From: Streptococcus ferus DSM 20646
GTDB lineage: Bacteria; Bacillota; Bacilli; Lactobacillales; Streptococcaceae
Reading direction: 5' to 3'
Assembly (NCBI RefSeq): GCF_000372425.1
Contig: NZ_AQVD01000003.1
Location: forward strand, 62,001-126,000
DNA length: 64,000 nucleotides
Below, piece by piece: positions 29,321 through 38,959 of the stretch; the first letter of the stretch is position 1, and each line of letters begins with the position of its first letter. The notes beneath the pieces were generated by a model. It was given only the letters and a program-made list of their open reading frames with translations, had not been told where the DNA came from and searched no databases. Position numbers and translations under genes: made by a program.

Positions 29321-30034
29321 AATAAAGACTAATTTTTGAGGGGATGATAGGCTGGCATCATAGACAAAGCCATCGAATGTTAGTGCTTTTAGCTGGCTGA
29401 CCTGAGTGATATCCTGCTTGATCATCTGGCTTAAGCATTTACCACGGGCTTTCTTAGAAATGGTGGCATGTGTTTTCAGCTGTCCGTTTTTATTTTCCAT
29501 AAATTGAACCTGAATCAGTTGCTCACGGTATTTTTTAGAAAAAACGGATTCAAATTCACTGGATAAGAGTGAGATGAAAGGTCCTTGTTTTTCTAAGAAG
29601 CGATCATAGTCTTTCTGCCAATAGTTTTTTAAGGATTTTCCGTTGATACTGAGCGTCTGCGTAAAGTCAAGCCTGTGCGCGGCCATAGCATCATAAGCAT
29701 TGCTGATGCCGTATAGGGCAGATGTGATAAAAACCCTCTTTTTAACATAGTTTTTTTCAGTTTCACTAAGGTTTCTGTCGATATTGCGGTACATGAGGCC
29801 GTTGAAGAGATCTAAGGCAGGAGCGGCCAGAGCCTGTCCTGTCTGCAGCTGCCTTAGGGGTAGGTACTCTTCCTGTGCTTTTTCCTTAGAGATTTTGTAA
29901 AAGACTGCCAAGTCTTTAATACTCCGATGGTTTAAAATCGTGTCAACAATTTTTTGTGATTTTTGGCTTAACTGATGGGGGGAAGTCTGGCTGAGGAGGT
30001 TTAGTTCCTTAGCTGTCGGAATTAAAATTTTCAT
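29309..30034 (-). CDS. yaaA: Peroxide stress protein YaaA
   Basis: 241-residue UPF0246/DUF328 protein. MKILIPTAKELN at the start, ALDLFNGLMYRNID and the C-terminal HATISKKARGKCLSQMI and FDGFVYD are family landmarks; E. coli YaaA lowers free iron and protects DNA during peroxide stress. The stop lies in the shared terminator. It follows the ZIP transporter gene by nine bases, so a metal-linked operon is likely. Confidence 0.9.
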   Translation of the reverse strand: MKILIPTAKELNLLSQTSPHQLSQKSQKIVDTILNHRSIKDLAVFYKISKEKAQEEYLPLRQLQTGQALAAPALDLFNGLMYRNIDRNLSETEKNYVKKRVFITSALYGISNAYDAMAAHRLDFTQTLSINGKSLKNYWQKDYDRFLEKQGPFISLLSSEFESVFSKKYREQLIQVQFMENKNGQLKTHATISKKARGKCLSQMIKQDITQVSQLKALTFDGFVYDASLSSPQKLVFIKKV

Positions 30035-30043
30035 AGAGGCTTT

Positions 30044-30838
30044 CTAGATAAAGAGCAGGAGGCTTATGGCCATGACAATCATGCCGGAAATCAATCCATA
30101 GATAGACAGGTGGTGCTGGCCATATTCGCGAGCAGCCGGTAAGAGCTCATCCATGGAAATAAAAATCATAATGCCGGCGACCGCCGAAAAAATGGCTCCA
30201 TATATTACCTGATTCATAATAGGCATGAGAAGAAACCAGCCGATTAAAGCACCTAAAGGCTCAGCCAGGCCGGATAAGAAAGAATAGGTGAAGGCTTTTT
30301 TCTTCGAACGTGTCGCCTGATAAATGGGAACTGAAACAGCAATGCCTTCAGGGATATTGTGGATAGCAATAGCAACAACGATAGGAAGCGCTAAGCTAGG
30401 ATTCTGTAAGGCGGAGACAAAGGTAGCCAGACCTTCTGGAAAGTTGTGGACAGCAATAGCAATGGCGGTCATCAGCCCCATCCGCATCAACTTCTGAGGT
30501 TGTCGGTTCTCGTCCTCAAGATTTTTGATTTCATGTGGGTTTTCTTCAGAAGGAATACACTTATCAATGAGAGCAATCAAGCCCATCCCTAAGAAAAACG
30601 AAATCACATTGACCCAAGAACCTGAGCGTTCCCCAAGTTCCTTAGTCAGTATCTCTTGAGCCGTTGGGAAAATCTCCACCATTGAAACGTAAATCATCAC
30701 GCCGGCTGAAAACCCAAGGCTGACCGAAAGAAAGGTTTTATTGGTGTGTTTCGCAAGGAAAGCAATCAGACTTCCAATCCCAGTAGCCAAACCAGCAATA
30801 GCTGTTAGTGCAAAGGCTGTTAAAATACTTGAATTCAT
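30044..30838 (-). CDS. zupT: ZIP family divalent metal importer
   Basis: 264 residues with about eight membrane helices. The binuclear metal-site helices are clear: HNFPEGLATF and HNIPEGIAVS (helices 4 and 5). A hydrophilic loop (CIPSEENPHEIKNLEDENRQ) follows helix 3. Members import zinc, iron or manganese into the cytoplasm. I start at ATG 30838; GTG 30847 is an in-frame alternative. An AdcR-like box at the promoter points to zinc control. Confidence 0.9.
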   Translation of the reverse strand: MNSSILTAFALTAIAGLATGIGSLIAFLAKHTNKTFLSVSLGFSAGVMIYVSMVEIFPTAQEILTKELGERSGSWVNVISFFLGMGLIALIDKCIPSEENPHEIKNLEDENRQPQKLMRMGLMTAIAIAVHNFPEGLATFVSALQNPSLALPIVVAIAIHNIPEGIAVSVPIYQATRSKKKAFTYSFLSGLAEPLGALIGWFLLMPIMNQVIYGAIFSAVAGIMIFISMDELLPAAREYGQHHLSIYGLISGMIVMAISLLLFI

Positions 30839-30873
30839 ATAAATCACTTTCTAATAAGGACTAATCTCCTTCT

Positions 30874-30916
30874 ATTATAATATGAAGTCACAAATACTTC
30901 AAATTAAACCAGTTAA
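30874..30916 (-). promoter_or_regulatory. zupT promoter with AdcR-like operator
   Basis: On the minus strand: TTGAAG (30902-30897), 17 bases, TATAAT (30879-30874). Just upstream, TTAACTGGTTTA (30916-30905) matches the streptococcal AdcR zinc-repressor consensus TTAACNNGTTAA at all but one of its defined positions. A metallo-repressor bound here would contact the -35. Confidence 0.6.
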
Positions 30917-30962
30917 GTATCTATACCCAGATGTCTTTCAAAGATAAGTTGTTGGAGCAAAT

Positions 30963-31000
30963 CAAAACTCCCCCTTCGACTAATTGAAAGGGGAGTTTTG
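30963..31000 (-). terminator. Terminator of the large LPXTG gene
   Basis: CAAAACTCCCC pairs with GGGGAGTTTTG around a 16-base loop; minus-strand orientation ends in GTTTTG. Confidence 0.75.
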
Positions 31001-31023
31001 CGGTTTTAAGGTCAGAAGAAATT

Positions 31024-34000
31024 TTAGTCTTCTCGACGTTTTTTGGCAAGTAAACTAATACCACCGGCTACAAGCATAACGCTGCCGATAATAGCCATAC
31101 GGTTTTGATCCTCGCCAGTTTGTGGAAGCATAGCTTCTGGGTTTGCTGCTTTCGGACTTACGGGTGCATTTAATACGGCCTCATAACTTGCAGGCAGATA
31201 CCTGTAAGTCTCTGTCTTGGCAGGAGTAGAAACTGATGCCTCAGGAGTTGCTTCTGTGGTCTGTAAGGTTCCGATGCGGATAATACGATTGATAACCTGA
31301 ACAGACATATTGTCAGAAACAAGTGTTGAGCTAATGAGATTGTTGTCTAAGTCATAGACTTCTTCATAAACAAGGGTTCTGACACCGTTTTGACCAGTTG
31401 TTTGAATCACTTGTGTTCCAATCGATAGAGTTGGGTCAGTAATAAAAATAGTGTCAAAAGGAACGGTCTCTGTGACAACACGATTAATTGTTGTCGTAAT
31501 TGGTTTAGTTCCCACCAGAATGACCTGATTGATTGGCTGACTGTTGACAACATTAGAAATGATTTCTGAAGAGATGATAGTATTATCTGCTTTGTTCAAA
31601 GTGTCTCTGTAGGTCACAGTGCGTTGGCCATTTTGTCCTGGTGTTTGAATCACTTGTTTGCCATACTCAATTTGGTCAGAGTGAACATAGATGGTCTCAA
31701 AGTTGATTTCTTCAACCTGTTGGCGCTCAATAACAATTGGACCATTATCTGTTGATTTCGTACCCACTAAGATTACCTGTGTCACTGGCTGGCTGTCAAG
31801 TGTTTCTGAAATAAGAACAGATGAGATCACTTCGTTGGTTAAGCTGTTGATCGTATCATGGAAGACAAGTGTGCGTCTACCCTTTATACCCGGTGTTTGA
31901 ACCACCTGCACACCAAGGTCTAGAGTATCTGTTGGAATATAGACGGTTTCAAAATCTATTTCTTCAACAACTGTTCGATCAGCCTCGATATGTATCTCTT
32001 TCTCCTTCGTACCCACTAAGATAATTTGTGTCGTTGGCTCAGTTGTTACGGTATTAGAGATAACTTCGGAAGAAAGGACAATGTTAGTTGTCTTATTAAC
32101 GGTATCGCGGTAAACAATGGTACGGACTCCTTTCACACCAGGTGTTTGAATCTCCTGTTTACCATTTTCAATTTGATCAGATGAAATATAAATGGTTTGG
32201 AAATCAATCTCTTGTGTTACCGTTCTTTCAACCGTTGAGATAGGTTCTTTTGTACCAATGACAATCACTTCAGTCACGGGATCTGTTGTGACAGTATTGG
32301 AAACAGTTTCCGTACTAATGACAGAACCGTCTACATTATTAATGGTATCACGATAAACGATGGTTCTAACACCCTTGACACCAGGTGTCTGTACAATCCG
32401 TGTATCTTTGTCAACCTCGTCAGATGTAATGTAGATGGTAGTATAATCCACTTCAGAGGTTACGGTTCTTTCAACCGTTGAAGTTGGTGCCAAAGTACCA
32501 CGACGAATGACCTGAGTCGTTGGCTCGGTAGTCACAGTATCTGAAACAAGTTCTCTAGAGAGGACCTGTCCAGTGTCATTGTCACGAATTTCACGGTAGG
32601 TTACGGTTCTGGTGCCGTTTACTCCGGGCGTTACTATTTCCGTTTGACCGACTAATAATTCATCTGTGTCAATATAAGTTGTGGTAAATGGAATCTCAAT
32701 CTGATCGAATACACCTGCAGCTGTAGTGGTATTTGTACCAACGCGGACAACACGAGTGACAGCATCGGTCAGGACTGTTTCCTCTGTATACAGATAGAGC
32801 GTGTCATCTTTTAGGGCGACAGGCATATTGGCGAATTCATAGGTAACATCAGTAGAGCCTGTCACTGGTACGCCGGCAGCATCAAGGACGGTTTTCCCGT
32901 TTTTCTGAAGGTTATAAACATACGTTTTGTAAGCTTCTAAGATGTTGCCAGTGTTTGCTCCAGCAGTAACGATGTAATCCCCACGTACCAGACCAGGAAC
33001 TCGGTTGTTATCCAGAGCATCAGTAACATTGCCCAGCTTAAAGTAAGCTCTTACTAAACCAGGGTAGGGATTGTTAACATCAAAGTCTCCGATGGTATCG
33101 TAGATGCCATTGTCGATACTAGCAATGTAAGTATCGACAGTTTTAGTACCATCCTGCCCTTCAACATCAACCACGGTTTCACCGGCAGCCAGGTTAGGGT
33201 CATTGATGAAGACAGTATCTCTGTATAAGGTTTCTGTCGTTGAAGAGAGCAAGGCAGGAGCTTCTGTTGAGAAGCGTTCAACAGCCAGATTGAATTGTCG
33301 GCTGTTAAGAGCCTCAGTAGGCGTCACTTTCTCCACTGTTGTTGTAAAAAGCGTATTTCCGTTGCTATCAGATTCTTCCTTAGGAATAGCCGCTGTCACT
33401 GGAGAAAGAGAAGTAAAGGTGTTGTTATCAATGTAGCGTATCGTCGCAAGAGAAGTTAGAACCTTGATTGGTAAATCAGGAGCCCTAGAGCCATATGAGA
33501 TACCTGAAATAGTAATGTCGTTGTTTAGGAAGACAAATGGCTGAGTCTTATTTAAAAGACTAGGCAAAGTGGATGCTTGCGTATTTGTATTTGTCTCTAA
33601 ACCATTTGATGAAGGCTGAATAGTTGGACCATTATTACCAGAAACGGTAATCAATGCTTTTTGCATAGCCGCATTATTGGTGTAGGTTTGAGTGACATTA
33701 CCAAAGTCAAAAGTATTATTATTGAAGATAATAGCTTCCGCGTTGGTCATTACACTAACAGGTGTTACTGTATTTGATTTACCGCTGACATTGGTATTCT
33801 CAAATTTGAACGTGTTGTCCTCAATAATCAGAGATCCTCTGAACTTATCTTGGTAAGCGAGGACATTGCTTGGGTTACCGCTACTATTTAGCGTAGTATC
33901 CTTGATGAGATTATTGGTGATAGAGTCGTTGATATCAATTGGTGAAATCGAGCGATCGGCATCACCAGTAATGGTTGTCACCTCAACCGTATTGTTTCGG

Positions 34001-36195
34001 ATGTTGATGGCACCTGAACCATAACCAAGTCCATTGTCCATAATATCGGTTTGGGTTTGTGTGTTGTCTCTATTTAAATTATCGTTGGCTCTATTGAAGA
34101 TTTTAAGGATGCTAGTCGCTAATTCGCCGGTAATGGTGTTATTGTCAATGTTTAACACATAGTCCAGATAGGGTTCCTGCATACGAACCAAAATGGCATT
34201 GCTGGAGTATGGTTGGCCATTTTTTGTTTTTCCAGAAGCATCCAATCCCTGAATGGTATTGTTTTCAATTTCGAAATATCCAACAGAACCGGGTGCGCTT
34301 AAGTCGCGGAATTTTTCGTTTGTCTGGAGATGAATAGCCTCGTACTGAATATAGTCGCTGCCGGCAGAGAAGCCACCATCAAGAGCTAAATCATTGACTG
34401 CCAAACGATTAGCTGGGTCTTGAGTCACAACGTTATTACGGATAATGACATTTTCCATAGGGTAAGTCCGGTTGTAGACGGAAATTCCCAGAAGTCGATC
34501 ACCATAGGAGACATTGTTTTCAATTAAAATTTTATCACCATCATGGATATCAAATCCTTTACGGTAATTATAGGTAGATGTATTGTTACGGAAGATGATA
34601 TCACTATTGTAAGATCCGGCAGAAGAAGCGACTCCGTATCCGGTACTTCCGTTTAATTTATGACCATTTTCAGAAAGGACAGACCCTTCTACCAAGAAGT
34701 CGGTCTGATAAGCAAACTGTACCCCGGCAACTCGGTTATTGTGAGAGTTGACATCAATGACTTTATTATTGACACCGAGGTTTAGACTGTCAAAACTATA
34801 GCCTTCTGCTCCGTTACTTACCAAGTAGTTCACAGAACGTAATTTAGCTGTTCCAAATTGTTTACCATTGTAAGAATTTGGATCTAATTTAATGTTAGAT
34901 ACACTGTTGTAAGAAGAGCCAACATAAACACCAGCCTTATTAGCACCAGTTGTTTCTACGCTTTCAACAGTAACATTATCAGAATCATCAATCTGTATTG
35001 CATTGACTTTACCATAGTAAGGCATGCCTTTAACATAGAACCCATCATGGCTGTCTCCGAAGGCTTCTGTCAAGTTTTTGATATTAACAGAGAGGTCTTT
35101 AACGACGAATCCGTCGATCCCCTCAACGAGAACAACAGCGTGGTCGCGGCTGTCGGTATCATTTTCGTTACTGTCCCACGGCTGGCCTAGCTGAACTAGG
35201 TTTGTTTTGATTTCAGTTGTTCCCTGACCGTCTCCGAATAGTGCCGTTACATTAGATAGACTTGAGTCAATTTTAATTTGATTGAAGAGGCCGTTTTGGC
35301 GATAGATTGGAATAACAATCCCAGCCTGAGTAACACCGGATTTATTGACATAGGTGGTCATGCCATCGGCATCAACTGTCATGGTGGCATATTCGGCAGG
35401 TGTTATATTAGCTAGATTGCTGATACCAGCAATGCTGCCAGCAGGTGTGACAGGGATACCGTCCCCATAAGTGAGAACCTCATAATGATCGATAACACCT
35501 TGGTCACGAGCGACGTTAACAATTCCAGAAAGTTTGACAGCTACGCCTTTATACTGAGTGCCGCTGCCATCCGTCATAACAATGTCATTAGCTGTTCGGA
35601 GTGCCAGAGCAACAGCGTTTGTATCGTCGCTGTTATCAGCAATATTTAAGCCAAAATCTGTGGCATCAATGTAGTACCATTGGTTGGTTGTATCATATTT
35701 AACTGTATAGCTTACCCCAGGTACAGCTGGCTGACTGAGGACAGTCCGATCATCAGTAGTAATGGCATCGTTGATTTTAGTTGATTGGTTTTCACTAGGG
35801 ATGATAGGGGTTGCATTAGCTTTTAAAGTTGCTTCGTCATTGATATCTTCGGCAGTCAGTGGATCGCTAGAAGTAACCGCCGCTGCGCGTGCCGCCATTA
35901 TCGGCTGGCTGGTCTCGGTTGCAGCTGTTGTTTCAGCAGCAGTTGTCGTAGTCTCGGAAACTGTTGCGCTGGCAGTTGTTACACTTGTTTCAGCAGCAAG
36001 AGTTGTTGCCGTTGTACTAGAGTCAGAGGCTGTCGTGTCGCTGCTAGTGGTTACACTGGTGAGGCCAGGGTCTGTGCTTACAGTTGTAGCAGGTGTTTCT
36101 GCATATACAGTACCTGCCGCAAGAACAGACGCAGATGTAGCAGCTCCTATCGAAACTGCTACCCATTGTTTTTTAACTTTTTTTAACTTTTTCAT
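31024..36195 (-). CDS. LPXTG surface protein with beta-helix and G5 repeats
   Basis: 1,723 residues. Signal peptide about 1-33 (ASVLAAGTVYA), then a Ser/Thr/Ala-rich stretch to residue 110. Residues about 358-915 are built of short Asn/Gly-rich beta-strand repeats (such as IENNVSYGDRLLGISVYNRT), a right-handed parallel beta-helix like those of polysaccharide lyases. From about 987 come G5-type modules: one split by a ~100-residue insert (987-1157) and six regular ones (about 1165-1635). LPQTGE (about 1688), a hydrophobic segment and KKRRED form the sortase signal. Glycan binding or cleavage is possible; no catalytic residues identified. Single-gene transcript, divergent from the next adhesin. 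Confidence 0.88.
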   Translation of the reverse strand: MKKLKKVKKQWVAVSIGAATSASVLAAGTVYAETPATTVSTDPGLTSVTTSSDTTASDSSTTATTLAAETSVTTASATVSETTTTAAETTAATETSQPIMAARAAAVTSSDPLTAEDINDEATLKANATPIIPSENQSTKINDAITTDDRTVLSQPAVPGVSYTVKYDTTNQWYYIDATDFGLNIADNSDDTNAVALALRTANDIVMTDGSGTQYKGVAVKLSGIVNVARDQGVIDHYEVLTYGDGIPVTPAGSIAGISNLANITPAEYATMTVDADGMTTYVNKSGVTQAGIVIPIYRQNGLFNQIKIDSSLSNVTALFGDGQGTTEIKTNLVQLGQPWDSNENDTDSRDHAVVLVEGIDGFVVKDLSVNIKNLTEAFGDSHDGFYVKGMPYYGKVNAIQIDDSDNVTVESVETTGANKAGVYVGSSYNSVSNIKLDPNSYNGKQFGTAKLRSVNYLVSNGAEGYSFDSLNLGVNNKVIDVNSHNNRVAGVQFAYQTDFLVEGSVLSENGHKLNGSTGYGVASSAGSYNSDIIFRNNTSTYNYRKGFDIHDGDKILIENNVSYGDRLLGISVYNRTYPMENVIIRNNVVTQDPANRLAVNDLALDGGFSAGSDYIQYEAIHLQTNEKFRDLSAPGSVGYFEIENNTIQGLDASGKTKNGQPYSSNAILVRMQEPYLDYVLNIDNNTITGELATSILKIFNRANDNLNRDNTQTQTDIMDNGLGYGSGAINIRNNTVEVTTITGDADRSISPIDINDSITNNLIKDTTLNSSGNPSNVLAYQDKFRGSLIIEDNTFKFENTNVSGKSNTVTPVSVMTNAEAIIFNNNTFDFGNVTQTYTNNAAMQKALITVSGNNGPTIQPSSNGLETNTNTQASTLPSLLNKTQPFVFLNNDITISGISYGSRAPDLPIKVLTSLATIRYIDNNTFTSLSPVTAAIPKEESDSNGNTLFTTTVEKVTPTEALNSRQFNLAVERFSTEAPALLSSTTETLYRDTVFINDPNLAAGETVVDVEGQDGTKTVDTYIASIDNGIYDTIGDFDVNNPYPGLVRAYFKLGNVTDALDNNRVPGLVRGDYIVTAGANTGNILEAYKTYVYNLQKNGKTVLDAAGVPVTGSTDVTYEFANMPVALKDDTLYLYTEETVLTDAVTRVVRVGTNTTTAAGVFDQIEIPFTTTYIDTDELLVGQTEIVTPGVNGTRTVTYREIRDNDTGQVLSRELVSDTVTTEPTTQVIRRGTLAPTSTVERTVTSEVDYTTIYITSDEVDKDTRIVQTPGVKGVRTIVYRDTINNVDGSVISTETVSNTVTTDPVTEVIVIGTKEPISTVERTVTQEIDFQTIYISSDQIENGKQEIQTPGVKGVRTIVYRDTVNKTTNIVLSSEVISNTVTTEPTTQIILVGTKEKEIHIEADRTVVEEIDFETVYIPTDTLDLGVQVVQTPGIKGRRTLVFHDTINSLTNEVISSVLISETLDSQPVTQVILVGTKSTDNGPIVIERQQVEEINFETIYVHSDQIEYGKQVIQTPGQNGQRTVTYRDTLNKADNTIISSEIISNVVNSQPINQVILVGTKPITTTINRVVTETVPFDTIFITDPTLSIGTQVIQTTGQNGVRTLVYEEVYDLDNNLISSTLVSDNMSVQVINRIIRIGTLQTTEATPEASVSTPAKTETYRYLPASYEAVLNAPVSPKAANPEAMLPQTGEDQNRMAIIGSVMLVAGGISLLAKKRRED

Positions 36196-36407
36196 TATAC
36201 AAGCAATGTCTTTCTATATTGTTAATGTGATTTTATCAAATCATTAAGATTTTATCAACAAATTTGACGCAAAAATACAATAAAATTGTCACAAAAATTT
36301 AATTTAATAATTAAATAATTTTATTGTCAAACTATTGTCTATCTTTTGTAAAGAAAGTCGATAAGATTACTAGATAGCAAAAAAGTTTCAATAATAAAAC
36401 AAAGGTA
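36196..36407. other. A/T-rich divergent intergenic region
   Basis: About 210 bases of very A/T-rich sequence upstream of both divergent surface-protein genes. The minus gene's promoter must be here. No coding sequence or clear repeat is seen besides ATTAAATAATTT-type runs. Confidence 0.6.
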
Positions 36408-36436
36408 TTGCTTTCATAAACTAATTTTGCTATAAT
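36408..36436 (+). promoter_or_regulatory. Promoter of the 757-aa adhesin gene
   Basis: TTGCTT (36408-36413), 17-base spacer and TATAAT (36431-36436) with the extended TGC. Start of transcription near 36443 leaves a leader of about 115 bases. Confidence 0.8.
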
Positions 36437-36446
36437 TCTTTTGGAA

Positions 36447-36502
36447 ACATTTTGGTGAGGACACTCGTCCACGTTAAAATGTGGACCGAGGCTCACTTTT
36501 TT
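36447..36502 (+). promoter_or_regulatory. Terminator-like hairpin in the adhesin 5' leader
   Basis: GTGAG (36455-36459) pairs with CTCAC (36492-36496), enclosing CTCG/CGAG and TCCAC/GTGGA, then TTTTTT (36497-36502): an intrinsic terminator within the mRNA leader. The segment ACATTTT (36447-36453) can instead pair with AAAATGT (36476-36482), which would break the terminator stem. This is the geometry of an attenuator. No known riboswitch class recognised. Confidence 0.6.
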
Positions 36503-36558
36503 ACCAGAAGTGGGGAGACCTTTGAAAACTGAAAAAAAGAAAAAGGAAGGAAAAAATT

Positions 36559-38832
36559 ATGGTAAAACGTAAACTTCTAAAGGCGTTTTCGACGCTTTTA
36601 GTACCCTTTGCAGTTCTTTTAGGAACCTTATTTGTTTCATCTGAAACGGTTCAGGCTAAGGAGCTGGAAAATGTTATTACAAGCATTGAGTTGCTCAATG
36701 CAAGTGATACAACTCAGACGACAGATGCAGAAGGCGTCTACAATATCCGTACGGGGAATGCTTACAAACTCAGAGCTCTTTTTGATTTGAAAGCATATAA
36801 TAATAACTTATCTGACGGAGACACCTTTACTTTGGCTATCCCTGCTCCAATGACTGTTTATTCTGGGACATCCCAGTTAACAGATTCTGATTCAGGAGTT
36901 AACATTGCTGAGGCTAAAGTAACTAGCAACGGAACAGGTGCTGGAGGTACAGCTGTTATCACCTTGAAGAATCTTCAAGAGTATTTGGATAAAACCGGCG
37001 GTGATATCGTTAAAGACGTTTCAGGTAACTTTGCTGTTGCTTTCTTATTCAGCACTGACCAGACTAAAACGCCAATTGTTTTTGATTCAACTTCTTTGTC
37101 CGAAACAATCACACATACTTATAGTTCAAAAACCATTAGCGGTACTGAGGAAGGTTATGAAAACTTCGCTAAAAATGGGGGTACGGCTTCTAAAGATGCG
37201 TGGGATTCTCCGGCTCTGGCAGCTATCGGTTCTAAGAGCTCAGGTGAGTACTACTCTGCGTGGCGTGTTCGTGTGAATACTGGCGGACAGGATTATGGGA
37301 GTAACTTAGTCTTAACGGATACCATCCCTTCAGATTCACAATATGCTGCTATTCAGTATATTCCAGAATCTGTCAAAGTCTATGATATGCCATCTATGGT
37401 TTCTAGCACATCTGCTCCTATCGGCGGCACTCTCTTGACTGAGGGGACAGATTATACGTTGCAATGGAATGCTAACTACACCAACTTCACGATTACGTTC
37501 AAGGATGGTTCTAAGAAGTATTTTGTAACCTATAACACGACAACTCCAAATGACGGCAGTACAGTAGGAAACACTGTTTCTTTAGCTAAAGAAGACGGAA
37601 CTGCTCTGACTCAGCGTAGCAACAATACGAGAACAGTTATGACTGCATCTGCAACATCACTTTATTCTGGTACGATCGTTGCTTCGACAGCCTATAAAGT
37701 TAAAATCAACAAAACAGATGCCTTTAACTTGGCTCCAGTAGCAGGTGCGGTCTACACTGTAACTGCTCCAGATGGTTCAACTCAAGACATTACAACTAAT
37801 GAAAACGGTCTTGCTCTGACAACAGAATACGACCCAAGCTTGGTTGGTCAAACCTTCAAGATTAAGGAAAAAACAGCGCCAACTGGTTATAAATTGGATC
37901 CGACAGAATACACTGTTAAACTTGGTGCAACAGGAAGCACTGTTAATATCCAAGATGACCCAGAACCAGGTCTCGTTGATATTATTGCGACTAAAAAATT
38001 AACAGGACGTACTTTGGCTGAAGGAGAGTTCACATTCAAGTTGTATGATGCGAATGGAAACGAAGTAGGCGAAACAACAAATACTGCTGAAGGTCGAGTT
38101 GTCTTTAAAGGGATTGAGTTCAAAGGTGTAGGAACTTATACTTACACTATTAAAGAAGTTGAAGGAAACCTTGAAAATGTCACTTATGACAAAGAAGCTA
38201 AGAGTGTTACTGTTTTAGTTACTCGTGTTGGTGGGGTGCTCGTTGCGCAAGTTACATCTGATGCTGTGACTTTCACAAATGAATATGTGACAACAACTAC
38301 CACTACAACCACGACAACAACAACGTCTACAACAACGACAACGACTACTGCAGCAACAACGACTACTGAGGCTCCAACGACGACAACAACGTCTACAACT
38401 ACTGAGGCTCCAGCGACTACCACAACTGCGGCAACTACTACAACTGCAGCAACGACTACTGCAGCTTCAGCAACAACAACAGGAGCGTCAGCAACGACTA
38501 CTGCAGCGACTACTACAACTGCAGCAACCACAACTGAAGCTCCAGCAACGACTACTGCAGCGACTACTACAACTGCAGCAACCACAACTGAGGCTCCAGC
38601 AACGACTACTGCAGCAACGACTACCGAAGATCCGGCAACAACAGGAGCTTCGGCAACCACAACTGTAGCTAAACCATCTAGCTCAACACCAAAAACAACT
38701 GTAAAATCATCGGCACCAGCTAAAAAAGCGGGTCTGCCATCTACGGGTGAACAAGCAGGTGTTTGGATTAGCCTCCTAGGGCTAATTGTTGTGACAGGTG
38801 CAGGTTTCTATTTTTATCGCACACGTCATTAA
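36559..38832 (+). CDS. LPXTG adhesin with SpaA/FctA-like domains and Thr stalk
   Basis: 757 residues. Signal peptide ends near VQA (34). Residues 35-370 form an adhesin-type beta-sandwich pair. A CnaB/SpaA-like module (KVKINKTDAFNLAPVAGAVY) covers about 378-475, then an FctA/Spy0128-like pilin isopeptide module (KKLTGRTLAEGEFTFKL ... TFTNEY) to 575. Residues 577-720 are Thr-rich with Ala/Glu/Pro, a likely extended, possibly glycosylated stalk, encoded by tandem DNA repeats. LPSTGE (about 726), membrane helix and YRTRH end it. No pilus sortase nearby, so housekeeping sortase anchoring is likely. ATG after AAGGAAGG. Confidence 0.9.
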   Translation: MVKRKLLKAFSTLLVPFAVLLGTLFVSSETVQAKELENVITSIELLNASDTTQTTDAEGVYNIRTGNAYKLRALFDLKAYNNNLSDGDTFTLAIPAPMTVYSGTSQLTDSDSGVNIAEAKVTSNGTGAGGTAVITLKNLQEYLDKTGGDIVKDVSGNFAVAFLFSTDQTKTPIVFDSTSLSETITHTYSSKTISGTEEGYENFAKNGGTASKDAWDSPALAAIGSKSSGEYYSAWRVRVNTGGQDYGSNLVLTDTIPSDSQYAAIQYIPESVKVYDMPSMVSSTSAPIGGTLLTEGTDYTLQWNANYTNFTITFKDGSKKYFVTYNTTTPNDGSTVGNTVSLAKEDGTALTQRSNNTRTVMTASATSLYSGTIVASTAYKVKINKTDAFNLAPVAGAVYTVTAPDGSTQDITTNENGLALTTEYDPSLVGQTFKIKEKTAPTGYKLDPTEYTVKLGATGSTVNIQDDPEPGLVDIIATKKLTGRTLAEGEFTFKLYDANGNEVGETTNTAEGRVVFKGIEFKGVGTYTYTIKEVEGNLENVTYDKEAKSVTVLVTRVGGVLVAQVTSDAVTFTNEYVTTTTTTTTTTTTSTTTTTTTAATTTTEAPTTTTTSTTTEAPATTTTAATTTTAATTTAASATTTGASATTTAATTTTAATTTEAPATTTAATTTTAATTTEAPATTTAATTTEDPATTGASATTTVAKPSSSTPKTTVKSSAPAKKAGLPSTGEQAGVWISLLGLIVVTGAGFYFYRTRH
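38491..38634 (+). repeat. 54-bp tandem repeat in Thr-rich stalk
   Basis: Two nearly identical 54-base units (38491-38544 and 38545-38598, one synonymous difference GAA/GAG) begin GCAACGACTACTGCAGC, followed by a partial third. In-frame multiples of three, so copy changes would lengthen or shorten the stalk without frameshift. Confidence 0.85.
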
Positions 38833-38850
38833 GATAATCTAGCTAGTTAG

Positions 38851-38880
38851 AAAAGAAGATCGAAAGATCTTCTTTTTTTA
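38851..38880 (+). terminator. Terminator of adhesin gene
   Basis: AGAAGATC-GAAA-GATCTTCT stem with a GAAA tetraloop, flanked by A-run and T7. Confidence 0.9.
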
Positions 38881-38959
38881 TTTATCTCTTGTTAGGGTGC
38901 TTGGGAGGGAAAACAAGAATCCTCATTTTTTTGTTAAAAAATGAAAAAAATGATATTTC

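Noticed and set aside
35762..36247. Plus-strand 161-codon frame over the start of the large LPXTG gene
   Set aside because: Antisense of the Ser/Thr/Ala-rich N-terminal segment; low-complexity Val/Ala composition and no start signals.
38491..38634. CRISPR-like direct repeats
   Set aside because: Repeats are contiguous, in frame and coding, with no spacers and no cas genes. I see no CRISPR array in the window.
38184..38660. Long Val-rich open frame on the minus strand (also 39874-40275 and 59192-59458)
   Set aside because: It is the antisense of Thr-rich stalk repeats: ACN codons read as GTN on the other strand, so the frame is open by composition. No ribosome-binding site or independent support.
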